NCBI RefSeq assembly: GCF_035481615.1
Contig: NZ_JAYKOT010000003.1
Span: 868,001 to 932,000, forward strand
Source of the DNA: Citroniella saccharovorans
GTDB lineage: Bacteria; Bacillota; Clostridia; Tissierellales; Peptoniphilaceae
Reading direction: 5' to 3'
Length of the DNA stretch: 64,000 nucleotides
Shown piece by piece: positions 15,386-22,606 of this stretch; positions within the stretch are counted from its first letter, which is position 1, and every line of letters starts with the position of its first letter. Made by a program: the position numbers and the translations under genes. The notes beneath the pieces are model-generated. The model saw only the letters and a list, made by a program, of their open reading frames with translations, had not been told where the DNA came from and searched no databases.

Positions 15386-16412
15386 TATTGACACCTCCTC
15401 TTAGAATTGTCACAAATTCATTGTTTTTATTAGCCAATACAACATCATCACCCTTAACATAAGCAATCAAAGGGTCTGTCTGTCCTCTCCAGTTTATATT
15501 TCTAATAATTCTATCATTGTTCTCAACTATATCATAGATTATAGCGATAAATTTTTTCCTGTCAGCTTCTAAACTTGCGTCTAATTTAAAGTCTCTCATA
15601 TGTTTTCTAGATTTTTTACCAAACTGTTTATTATTTATCTTAAACTTATGTTTATTGGAAAAATCATTTCTTTCTTCTATTTTATCACTTTTATCAATAT
15701 CAGTCCATTTTTTAGTCCAAACATCTTGTTTCTTGTTATTTCCAGGTAAATAATCAACTGTGCATCTACATCTTTGGTGCCTTCTATATACATCTTTTGG
15801 AACGTCCGGATATTCATATACTCCAACTGCATCCTTACACCACTTACAGCAATTACCAGCTTCTTTTCTAATTATTTTTGGTCTTAGTCCAGATTTGTAC
15901 TGAAATTCAGCATTTGTTTTTATTGTGTCATCTACTATAGCTTGTGTGAAGTTTATTATCGGTTCTTCTAAGAGCCATTTTCCATCTTCAAATGTATTAT
16001 ACCCAGATATTTTATTTACTATTCCATCTATCCTATCTTGATTTAGGTCTGCTTTTATTGCTTTTAATGAAATATTGGATTTCTTATTTAATACTTCTTG
16101 AACATTCCTGGAATAATCTCCCACTATATCATAATTCCGCTTCAGATTTGGTTCTATTATTCTTTTTGCTATGTTGTAATAGATTCTATTGTCTGGTAGC
16201 AAATCTACTCTTATTTCGCCTGTAAATGCTTCTGAAAGTATTTTACCAATTTCAATGGCGAATTCGTTGGAGTCTATGTGGTTGGCATTTTTATTTTTTA
16301 GTTTTTGGATTTTTTCTTTGATTATTTTACTTTTTTTCAGTTTTATTTTTAAATAAGTCCTACTGCAACTACCTCTATACAAACGACTATATAGTAAAAA
16401 ACTATTGTGCAA
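15357..16412 (-). CDS. Second MuF-type head protein with a different C-terminal nuclease-like domain, 5' junction altered
   Basis: The 351-codon frame has genuine phage sequence from about KLKKSKIIKEKIQKLKNKN onward: EFAIEIGKILSEAF and DLLPDNRIYYNIAKRIIEP are typical of MuF/minor head proteins. A zinc-type motif CCKWCKDAVG ... HQRCRC follows (residues ~185-215). After residue ~255 comes an unrelated domain, FGKKSRKHMRDFKL, WRGQTDPLIAYVKGDDVVLA, EFVTILRGG, that looks like a small nuclease toxin of the BECR type. The first ~22 residues are antisense of the integrase fragment, so the native start was lost at the rearrangement; the ATG at 16412 may not be used. Confidence 0.65.
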   Translation of the reverse strand: MHNSFLLYSRLYRGSCSRTYLKIKLKKSKIIKEKIQKLKNKNANHIDSNEFAIEIGKILSEAFTGEIRVDLLPDNRIYYNIAKRIIEPNLKRNYDIVGDYSRNVQEVLNKKSNISLKAIKADLNQDRIDGIVNKISGYNTFEDGKWLLEEPIINFTQAIVDDTIKTNAEFQYKSGLRPKIIRKEAGNCCKWCKDAVGVYEYPDVPKDVYRRHQRCRCTVDYLPGNNKKQDVWTKKWTDIDKSDKIEERNDFSNKHKFKINNKQFGKKSRKHMRDFKLDASLEADRKKFIAIIYDIVENNDRIIRNINWRGQTDPLIAYVKGDDVVLANKNNEFVTILRGGVNNARIKNTGK

Positions 16413-17083
16413 ACATTGTCTTCCCTAGAGAAGAACTAGAACCAGTAGAAATAAAATACTTTACCAAAGAAAAACAGATAAAGCTACAAGAAAACCTAGA
16501 CCTAGAAAAAGACACCGACCTAATGATACTTCTAGTGCTAAGCTCAGGTCTTAGATCAGGAGAAGCAAGAGGCTTAAAATGGGAAAACCTAAAAAATAAC
16601 ACCCTAACCATAGGCCATAAAATTCAGTTTGTAACGAGAGTAGAAAAAGATGGGACCAGAAACTCAAAATAAGAAATATCAGAACTAAAAACAGCATCAT
16701 CATATAGAAAAATTCCACTCCCAGAATCCGTATCCAAAGTGCTAAAAAAGCACAAAATAAAAGAGGCAGAAATAAAACTACTACTAGGAAAAGAGTATCA
16801 TGACGAGGGTTTCATATTCGCAAGAGGAGATGGAAAACTACTAGGCAGAAGAAGATTAGGAAGAAGATTAGAAAAACTAGAAGATAAGCTTAAACTTACA
16901 AAAGTTAATCCCCACGGCCTAATGCGCACCTACTGCACAAGACTTATAGAAGAAAACATACCAGTAAAACAATTCAGAGCCTACTGGGACACTCCGATAA
17001 AAACAACCCTAAACATCTACGCCCATTTTACAGGAGATGGTAAAGACGAAGCAGTAAAAATATTGAATATTTATTCGCCTTAA
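16360..17083 (+). pseudogene. Tyrosine-recombinase phage integrase, 5' truncated, nonsense-mutated
   Basis: Frame NYLYTNDYIVKNYCANIVFP ... then LSSGLRSGEARGLKW (catalytic Arg box), a TAA at 16670-16672, and on to SSYRKIPLPESVSKVLKKHK, NPHGLMRTYCTRLIEENIPV and IKTTLNIYAHFTGDG (nucleophile Tyr retained). The HxLRHT box is degraded to HGLMRT and the LGH box to YWD. The N-terminal arm-binding and core-binding half is gone, replaced by the MuF gene in opposite orientation. Codon use (many CTA, ACC, CCC) differs from chromosomal neighbours. Confidence 0.85.
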
Positions 17084-17094
17084 ATTCATAGCAT

Positions 17095-17114
17095 AGTTGG
17101 CAAAAAGTTGGCAC
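17095..17114 (+). repeat. Right copy of 20-bp direct repeat (integrase arm/att region)
   Basis: AGTTGGCAAAAAGTTGGCAC starts 12 bp after the integrase stop, the usual place of arm sites; matches 10466-10485 at 19 of 20 positions. The stretch 17115-17186 up to the IS element shows nothing else except the outer arm of the IS200 end hairpin at 17169-17179. Confidence 0.7.
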
Positions 17115-17240
17115 ACAGAATGAAAAGTTATAAAAACTTATGCTAAATTATATAAAAATAAAAATCATAACCACCGGCTAATGAACTGACCCCAAAAAGT
17201 TGGACCTAAAAAAACCAACTTTGAGGAGGTCAGTTTTTTC

Positions 17241-18662
17241 ATGACAAAATATAGTACAGAATTTAAGATGAAAATAGTACAAGAATACTTAAATAAAGAA
17301 GGAGGATATAAATATTTAACTGATAAATATGGACTCAGTGATCATTCAGTAGTCAGAAGATGGGTAAATTCATACAAAACACAAGGATATGAAGGCTTAA
17401 AAATTTCTAGAAAAAATAATAGTTACTCTTTCGAATTTAAGAAGAATATAGTAAACTTGTACTTAACAGGAGAAATGTCCTATCAAGAACTTTCTAATCA
17501 ATTTAAGATTAATAATCCAGCGATCATTGCTAGATGGGTAATTGATTTTAGAAATCAAGGACTTGATGGACTTAGACCTAAAAAGAGAGGAAGACCTTCA
17601 AGTATGACTAAAGATAAAAATAATGAAAAAGAAAAAGAACAAGTAAAGAAAGAATATTCTAAGGAAGGGATAGACGAAATTGCTGAACTTAAAGATAAGC
17701 TTTACTGGGCACAAATGGAAATAGATTTTCTAAAAAAAAAAGATGGAATTAGAGGACGAGGAAGATCAGAAAATGAGAGAATGGCTAGAATAATTCACTC
17801 ATTAAGAGAAAAATATCCACTAAAAGATTTACTTAAACAATTTAATTTTCCAAAATCAACATACATGTATTGGCAAAAAAGATTTGATAGAAAAAATAAA
17901 GATGAAGCCTTTGAGAATCAAATCAAGAAAATGAGAAAAGATAATCCAAACTATGGATACAGAAGAATACATGCGATGCTTAGAAGACTTGGAATTTTAA
18001 TAAACAAGAAAAAAGTTCAAAGGTTGGTACAGAAGCTGAAACTTCAGGTAACAAACTTTGCACGTAAATCAAGAAAATATTACTCATACAAGGGAACAGT
18101 AGGTAAAGTAGCACCAAATAGGATAAAAAGAAGATTTAAAACATCTGTAGTACATCAAAAAATCACAACAGATACAAGTGAATTCAAATACTATGAAACA
18201 GATAAGTATGGGAATATGCAAGTAAAAAAACTTTACTTAAATCCTTTCTTGGATATGTTTAATGGAGAAATCATTAGCTATTCAATAACAACTTCACCTA
18301 CATTAGATGCAATAATAACATCACTTGAAGAAGCAATTTCAAAGACTTCAGATTGCAAGTTTAAAAGAATATTCCATTCAGATCAAGGATGGGCATATCA
18401 ATTAAAACAATATACTGAAAAATTAGAATCTAATGGAATTTTACAGAGTATGTCAAGAAAAGGAAATTGCTTAGATAATTCTCCTATGGAGAATTTCTTC
18501 GGGATATTAAAACAAGAAATTTACTATGGTAGAACGTTTAAATCATTTAACGAACTAAAAAAGACAATAGAAGAATATATAAAATATTACAATGAAGATA
18601 GAATAAAAGAAAAACTTGGATATTTAAGTCCAGTTGAATATAGGAAATTGAATGCAGCTTAG
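17241..18662 (+). CDS. IS3-family transposase, OrfA and OrfB in one frame
   Basis: 473 aa. Two tandem helix-turn-helix modules at about 1-55 and 60-110 (each with VxRWVxxYxxQGxxGL-type ends), a coiled-coil (ELKDKLYWAQMEIDFLKKK), then the OrfB part: HTH_21 (YGYRRIHAML) and the DDE integrase core (TTDTSEF, IFHSDQGWAY, SPMENFFGILKQE). In IS150 relatives OrfA and OrfB are joined by frameshifting at an A-run. Here an A10 run (17732-17741) lies at that place but the frames are already continuous. Ribosome binding site GAGGAGG at ~17223. Confidence 0.93.
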   Translation: MTKYSTEFKMKIVQEYLNKEGGYKYLTDKYGLSDHSVVRRWVNSYKTQGYEGLKISRKNNSYSFEFKKNIVNLYLTGEMSYQELSNQFKINNPAIIARWVIDFRNQGLDGLRPKKRGRPSSMTKDKNNEKEKEQVKKEYSKEGIDEIAELKDKLYWAQMEIDFLKKKDGIRGRGRSENERMARIIHSLREKYPLKDLLKQFNFPKSTYMYWQKRFDRKNKDEAFENQIKKMRKDNPNYGYRRIHAMLRRLGILINKKKVQRLVQKLKLQVTNFARKSRKYYSYKGTVGKVAPNRIKRRFKTSVVHQKITTDTSEFKYYETDKYGNMQVKKLYLNPFLDMFNGEIISYSITTSPTLDAIITSLEEAISKTSDCKFKRIFHSDQGWAYQLKQYTEKLESNGILQSMSRKGNCLDNSPMENFFGILKQEIYYGRTFKSFNELKKTIEEYIKYYNEDRIKEKLGYLSPVEYRKLNAA

Positions 18663-18700
18663 CTGCGATTTCCCCTAGGGGAAATATGAGGACAAAAAAA

Positions 18701-18730
18701 CCAGAGACAAATATTTCTAAATGTCTCTGG
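18701..18730 (+). terminator. Terminator-like hairpin at the 3' end of the IS3-family element
   Basis: CCAGAGACA/TGTCTCTGG (18701-18709 with 18722-18730). A second perfect palindrome, ATTTCCCCTAGGGGAAAT, precedes it at 18668-18685 just after the transposase stop. Confidence 0.6.
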
Positions 18731-18867
18731 TATAAAGTCCAACTTTTTGGGGTCACCTTATAAGCCGGTGGTTTGTTTTGCCCCTATAAGGGGCTGTTAC
18801 CGGCAGCATTTCATGCTTCGAACTTTCTTTCTCGTGCACCAATTTTCACAGCTGGTGCTAAAGCACC

Positions 18868-19341
18868 TTACTTTTTGCTTTTGTTTACTTGCTCTCCCGT
18901 AAACGGGTCTACAAATTCTTTAATGCTTATTTGGTCTGCCATGTAATCTTCTTTTAATTGATTTTTTATATATTCTTGTATTTTTTTCGCATTTTTTCCT
19001 GCTGTATCTACATAATATCCTCTGCACCAAAAATGTCTATTTCCGTATTTGTATTTTAAGTTTGCATGTCTATCAAATATTATCAAACTACTTTTTCCTT
19101 TTAAATAGCCCATTGTTTGAGATATGCTGTATTTCGGTGGAATTTCTAACAACATATGAATATGGTCTGGACAACATTCTGCTTCTATTATGCTTATTCC
19201 TTTTCTATCACATAAGTCCCTTAATATTTTTCCTATATCTTGTTTTAACCTTCCATATATTACTTGTCTTCTATATTTTGGAGCAAATACTATATGATAC
19301 TTACAATTCCATGATGTATGTGATAAACTATTATTATCCAT
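18868..19341 (-). CDS. tnpA: IS200/IS605-family transposase TnpA (HUH, Y1)
   Basis: 157 aa. HUH motif in PDHIHMLLEIPP and the catalytic tyrosine helix GYYVDTAGKNAKKIQEYIKNQ. Begins NSLSHTSWNCKYHIVFAPKYR as in IS200-like proteins. It cuts and rejoins single-stranded DNA at the element's hairpins. No tnpB is present. Its ribosome binding site (19350-19355) and start lie between inverted sequences that can mask them. Confidence 0.95.
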   Translation of the reverse strand: MDNNSLSHTSWNCKYHIVFAPKYRRQVIYGRLKQDIGKILRDLCDRKGISIIEAECCPDHIHMLLEIPPKYSISQTMGYLKGKSSLIIFDRHANLKYKYGNRHFWCRGYYVDTAGKNAKKIQEYIKNQLKEDYMADQISIKEFVDPFTGEQVNKSKK

Positions 19342-19404
19342 TTAGGATACCTCCCTTTTCTGTCTATGCTACTGCCAGTAACATAAATAGTTTATCATGG
19401 GAGG
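19321..19404 (-). promoter_or_regulatory. Translation-blocking structure ahead of tnpA
   Basis: In the tnpA mRNA the leader segment complementary to 19386-19397 (AATAGTTTATCA) pairs with codons 4-7 (19321-19332), and an anti-Shine-Dalgarno CCTCCC (complement of 19399-19404) can pair with the GGGAGG ribosome binding site (19350-19355). The order makes a pseudoknot or alternative folds possible. IS200 elements are known to silence tnpA by masking the ribosome binding site. Confidence 0.55.
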
Positions 19405-19436
19405 TTTTTTGCTTGAAGCTAAAGCTTATTTTTTCT

Positions 19437-19457
19437 ACCACCAGCATAGCTGGTGGT
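19437..19457. repeat. Subterminal hairpin of the IS200-like element
   Basis: ACCACCAGC-ATA-GCTGGTGGT, 9-bp stem with 3-base loop; TnpA recognition hairpin at the tnpA-proximal end. Confidence 0.7.
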
Positions 19458-19484
19458 TTATTCATGCTAAAGCGCACAAAAATA

Positions 19485-19515
19485 AGATTCCTAAAAATAC
19501 ACATTTTAGGAATCT
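19485..19515 (-). terminator. Terminator of the tRNA cluster
   Basis: AGATTCCTAAAA/TTTTAGGAATCT, 12-bp stem with 7-base loop, T-rich on the reverse strand; lies 20 bp after tRNA-Arg, in a few tens of bases between the IS200 end and the tRNA. Confidence 0.75.
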
Positions 19516-19535
19516 ATAAAAGAATATAAAACCAA

Positions 19536-19612
19536 TGGCGCGTCATAAGAGATTCGAACTCCTGGTCTTTCGGTTCGTAGCCGAATGCTTTATCCAGCTA
19601 AGCTAATGACGC
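19536..19612 (-). tRNA. tRNA-Arg (anticodon ACG)
   Basis: Full cloverleaf: acceptor GCGTCAT/ATGACGC, anticodon loop CTACGAA, T-loop GTTCGAAT, discriminator G and encoded CCA. ACG (read as ICG) decodes CGU, CGC and CGA. Confidence 0.97.
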
Positions 19613-19621
19613 TTAGATATA

Positions 19622-19650
19622 TAAAAAACTCAGAAAAAATCTGAGTTTTC
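19622..19650 (-). terminator. Terminator between tRNA-Gly and tRNA-Arg
   Basis: AAACTCAG/CTGAGTTT with an A/T loop and T-run on the reverse strand. Transcription from tRNA-Gly side would partly stop here, so tRNA-Arg may depend on read-through or its own promoter. Confidence 0.7.
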
Positions 19651-19651
19651 A

Positions 19652-19726
19652 TGGAGCGGAAGACGAGATTCGAACTCGCGACCCTCGCCTTGGCAAGGCG
19701 ATGCTCTACCACTGAGCCACTTCCGC
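19652..19726 (-). tRNA. tRNA-Gly (anticodon GCC)
   Basis: Acceptor GCGGAAG/CTTCCGC, anticodon loop TTGCCAA, T-arm GCGAGTTCGAATCTCGT, discriminator T, CCA encoded. Confidence 0.97.
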
Positions 19727-19737
19727 AAAAATATGAA

Positions 19738-19813
19738 TGGTGGGCGCAATAGGGCTCGAACCTATGACCCCCTGCTTGTAAGGCAGATGCTCTCCCAACT
19801 GAGCTATGCGCCC
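19738..19813 (-). tRNA. tRNA-Val (anticodon TAC)
   Basis: Acceptor GGGCGCA/TGCGCCC, anticodon loop TTACAAG region reading TAC, T-arm with GGTTCGAGCCC, CCA encoded. Confidence 0.97.
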
Positions 19814-19817
19814 AAAA

Positions 19818-19894
19818 TGGTAGCGGAGAAGGGATTTGAACCCCTGACACCGCGGGTATGAACCGCGTGCTCTAGCCAACTGAGCTACTCCGCC
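19818..19894 (-). tRNA. tRNA with anticodon CAT (probably elongator Met)
   Basis: Acceptor GGCGGAG/CTCCGCT (G1-U72), anticodon stem CGCGG/CCGCG with loop TTCATAC, CCA encoded. It lacks the GGG/CCC anticodon-stem pairs of initiator tRNA. A tRNA-Ile with lysidine-modified CAT cannot be fully excluded. First gene of the cluster in transcription order. The following gap (19895-20058) is AT-rich with no other feature seen. Confidence 0.93.
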
Positions 19895-20058
19895 ATCAAA
19901 TGCAACATGTATATTATATATAAGTTTTAGTATTATTTATATAAATATATTATGGTCTTTTTTAAAATTTTTACTTTAATTTTTCTTAGTCTTTACAAAT
20001 TATATATTTTATACTGAAAAAATGATTTTATTTATGATAAAATATTTGTGGTGATATT

Positions 20059-20692
20059 ATGTTTAGATTTAATAATGTTTATTTTAAAGATATTTTAAAA
20101 AATATTAATTTATCCATTGAAAATAATGAGATGATAGGTATTACTGGAGAATCTGGGTCTGGTAAATCAACTTTTCTTAAACTTTTTAATAAATTTAATA
20201 TTCCCTCTAAAGGAAATATTTATTATGATGATAAAAATATTTTAAATATAAAGTCAAATATTTTAAGAAAAGAAGTTATTATGATGCCAGAGGCTCCCTA
20301 TATTTATGGAAAAACTATTAATGACTTTTTATATACATCTCTATCATATAATTCAAAGGAAAATGTAAGTAAAGATAAAAAATATGAGCTTCTTAATCTT
20401 ACTAATTTAAATAAAAATTTAAATGATAGCACATCTACATTATCTTCTGGAGAAGCAAAAAAGATTGGTTTTAGCCTCAATGATGCTTTTAAAACCAAAG
20501 TTTCTACTTTTAGATGAGCCAGTAAATTCATTAGACAAAGATCTTTCAGATAAAATTATGAAAAACTTGTACGAATATTTCAAGATTAATGACATAAGTA
20601 TTATTTATATTTCACATAATAGGAGTCAATTAGAAAAATATTCAACTTCAATAATTGAAGTTTCTAATAAAGAGGTGAAAAAAATTGAGTAA
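20059..20692 (+). CDS. fetA: ABC transporter ATP-binding protein, FetA-like, frameshifted
   Basis: About 211 codons if bridged. Walker A GESGSGKST (residues ~32-40) and the signature LSSGE are in the first frame; then at an A6 run (20457-20462) the reading frame changes, and the next frame continues KRLVLASMMLLKPKFLLLDEP (Walker B) VNSLD and the H-loop IYISHNR. The length is 3n+1, one base too many. Coupled by 8-bp overlap to the permease gene. With it, it should form a metal (iron) exporter of the YbbL/YbbM type. Whether the shift is real or a sequencing artefact is open. Confidence 0.85.
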
Positions 20693-21488
20693 TGGAACTA
20701 TTGATATACCTATAATTTATCTTTCAACTTTATATATTATTATTGGTGTTTTGTCTCTATATTTAAAAAGAAATAATATTTCATCTTATAAAGAACTTCT
20801 AGTGGCTGCTCTAAGAATGACGATTCAGCTTATTATAGCTGGTTTTGTACTAGACTATATCTTCAAAGATGCAAGTATAATTAAAAGTCTTGCTGGAATT
20901 ATTATTATGCTAGCATTTACTATTTATACAATTTTTTCTAGATCTAGTTTTAATCTATCAAATGAGTTAAAATTCCTAATAGCTATTTCTATTATTTTTT
21001 CAAGTTTAATGGCTCTTAGTATTTTTATCATTTTAGTATTAAGAATAAAGCCTATTTATGATCCAAAATATGTACTCCCTCTTCTTGGAATGATTCTTGG
21101 CAATTCAATGACATCCATTATAATCTGTATTAATTCTATTTTTAATAAAATTGAAGATAGGAAAAATTTTATCCTTTCAGCAATGATGATCGGTTTAGAT
21201 TCTAAAAATGTTTTAAAAAATATTTTAAATGAATCTTTTAAAGATGCTATTCTACCACAAATCAATTCTATGTTAGGGATGGGAATAGTATTTTTACCAG
21301 GTATGATGACAGGACAAATCCTTTCTGGCACTTCTCCTATTATAGCTATTAAATATCAGATTGGAATAATGTTATCTATATTTGTATCAGTTTGTATAGC
21401 AAATATTATAATAACTCAGTTCACTAGAAATATATTTTTTGATGAAAATGAAAATTTAAAACTAGAAATTAAGATGATAAAAAAATAA
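20685..21488 (+). CDS. fetB: UPF0014-family ABC permease, FetB-like iron exporter
   Basis: 267 aa, TTG start at 20685 behind AGAGGTG. About seven hydrophobic segments with family hallmarks LRMTIQLIIAGFVLDYIF, LGMILGNSMTSIIICIN and LPGMMTGQILSGTSPIIAIKYQ. In E. coli FetAB exports iron and protects against peroxide. The start overlaps fetA by 8 bp. A terminator follows the stop directly. Confidence 0.9.
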   Translation: MSNGTIDIPIIYLSTLYIIIGVLSLYLKRNNISSYKELLVAALRMTIQLIIAGFVLDYIFKDASIIKSLAGIIIMLAFTIYTIFSRSSFNLSNELKFLIAISIIFSSLMALSIFIILVLRIKPIYDPKYVLPLLGMILGNSMTSIIICINSIFNKIEDRKNFILSAMMIGLDSKNVLKNILNESFKDAILPQINSMLGMGIVFLPGMMTGQILSGTSPIIAIKYQIGIMLSIFVSVCIANIIITQFTRNIFFDENENLKLEIKMIKK

Positions 21489-21518
21489 AGACTCAGCTGT
21501 ATATTTCAGCTGGTCTTT
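21487..21518. terminator. Bidirectional terminator between converging genes
   Basis: AAAGAC-T-CAGCTG / CAGCTG-G-TCTTT stem (21487-21499 with 21507-21518), A-rich before and T-rich after; serves fetB and the TPR gene. Confidence 0.85.
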
Positions 21519-21520
21519 AT

Positions 21521-22606
21521 TTATTTAAAATTATCTTTTAAGGCTAACAAATTATCTAGAATTACTGGATTGATATCTATAAACTCTAAAAGTCTATCAT
21601 AATCATCCTTTGCTTTTTCCTTATCATTATTTGCAAGATTTAATATCATCCTATTATATAATAACTGCTCATCATCTATATTCTTATCCAAGCCTTTATT
21701 TATAACGCTTAAAGCAGCGCTTATCTGTTTATTTTTAAAATAAAGGTTAGCAAGGTCAATATAGATTTCAGGATTAGTTAAACCATCTTCCAGAGCCTTT
21801 TCATAGAGTGGTTTTGCTTTATCTTCTTCTCCAGTTCTGTCTAAAATATAAGCTAAATAATAATTTACTATACCTTTTGGATTTAATGCCTTGCTTTTTT
21901 GAAACTCTATATATGCCCTATCTGTATTTGCCCTTTGTAAATACTCTACTCCCTTTTCAATTAGGGCTTTTGGCTCATTTTGATGTAGAATTTCCCTTAT
22001 TTCATTTTTTGATGATTCATCACTAGTCTTATTTAAAGCCTTTTCTAAATATATCTTTGCCTTCAAATGCCTAGATTCATTAATATTTATTAGACCTAAA
22101 AGGTAATATGATAAAGGAAAATCTTCGTACTCGCTTGTAAGATTTTCCAAAATTTTATAAGCTTCAATATAAAGATTGTAATCATTATGTTTTTGGAACA
22201 TACTATATAGACCCCTAGCATAATTATACTTGGCGTACTCTCCTAGTAAATTTCTATCAGAAAGGTATTTAAAATATAATATATTTAGATCGTCGTTATT
22301 TTTAAGAAGTTTAATAGCTTTATTAAAAATATATTTTTCAGAAATTCCACCGAGTTTTTTTAGAAATTTTTCATATTCTTTATTATATTTAAAACCTTCA
22401 TCCAGATTTAAGATTAATATTGTCCCATCAATTATTTTATATAGGTCCAACTCATTCTTAAAATCTCCACTATTTATACCCTCTAATAAATCATCTGTAA
22501 TAATAGGATAGAAAATATCTTTATTTAAATCACCTTCATAGGAATCCTTAAGTTCTATAAAACCGATCTTCTCTTTAAAATCTTTGAAATAATTTATAAG
22601 TTCCAT
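21521..22606 (-). CDS. Tetratricopeptide-repeat protein
   Basis: 361 aa, all-helical. After ~120 residues of poorly repeated sequence, residues ~130-345 show TPR units (PLSYYLLGLININESRHLKA; ALIEKGVEYLQRANTDRAYI; GIVNYYLAYILDRTGEEDKA; PEIYIDLANLYFKNKQISAA). No membrane segment or enzyme motif. Ends 1 bp from the membrane-protein gene upstream, so probably the last gene of the operon starting near MutS2/ArgS. A scaffold role is all that can be said. Confidence 0.8.
   Translation of the reverse strand: MELINYFKDFKEKIGFIELKDSYEGDLNKDIFYPIITDDLLEGINSGDFKNELDLYKIIDGTILILNLDEGFKYNKEYEKFLKKLGGISEKYIFNKAIKLLKNNDDLNILYFKYLSDRNLLGEYAKYNYARGLYSMFQKHNDYNLYIEAYKILENLTSEYEDFPLSYYLLGLININESRHLKAKIYLEKALNKTSDESSKNEIREILHQNEPKALIEKGVEYLQRANTDRAYIEFQKSKALNPKGIVNYYLAYILDRTGEEDKAKPLYEKALEDGLTNPEIYIDLANLYFKNKQISAALSVINKGLDKNIDDEQLLYNRMILNLANNDKEKAKDDYDRLLEFIDINPVILDNLLALKDNFK

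Larger units (their letters stand above)
10466..17114. mobile_element. Degraded prophage remnant
   Basis: Region of head/structural phage genes on the reverse strand plus an integrase fragment on the forward strand, enclosed by near-identical 20-bp direct repeats (10466-10485 and 17095-17114). Almost every large gene is damaged (holin frameshift, nonsense codons in capsid, scaffold and integrase, fused terminase start). Tail, lysis enzyme, portal and most of terminase are missing, so it cannot make particles by itself. The toxin-like and immunity-like genes in the middle remain open. Confidence 0.85.
17187..18755 (+). mobile_element. IS3-family (IS150-like) insertion sequence
   Basis: Perfect 19-bp terminal inverted repeats TGACCCCAAAAAGTTGGAC (17187-17205) and its complement (18737-18755), beginning TG and ending CA. 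Length 1569 bp with a single transposase gene. No target duplication is seen: left flank ends GAAC, right flank begins CCTT. This suggests a deletion or recombination next to the element after insertion into the IS200 hairpin loop. Confidence 0.93.
17165..19460 (-). mobile_element. IS200/IS605-family element (tnpA only), interrupted by an IS3-family element
   Basis: One end carries AACCACCGGCT (17169-17179) and AGCCGGTGGTT (18763-18773), an 11-bp inverted repeat now separated by the IS3-family element. The other end carries the hairpin ACCACCAGC-ATA-GCTGGTGGT (19437-19457). Such subterminal hairpins, without terminal inverted repeats, are the recognition sites of HUH Y1 transposases. The only gene is tnpA, so the element is IS200-like. 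Exact ends are not resolved. Confidence 0.7.

Noticed and set aside
16402..16611. Reverse-strand ORF over the integrase fragment
   Set aside because: It is the antisense shadow of the integrase frame, which carries clear recombinase motifs.
17187..18755. Target-site duplication for the IS3-family element
   Set aside because: The 3-4 bases outside each inverted repeat differ (GAAC and CCTT), so no duplication can be claimed.
19062..19529. Long forward ORF opposite tnpA
   Set aside because: Shadow of the transposase gene and element end; hydrophobic, no ribosome binding site or family features.
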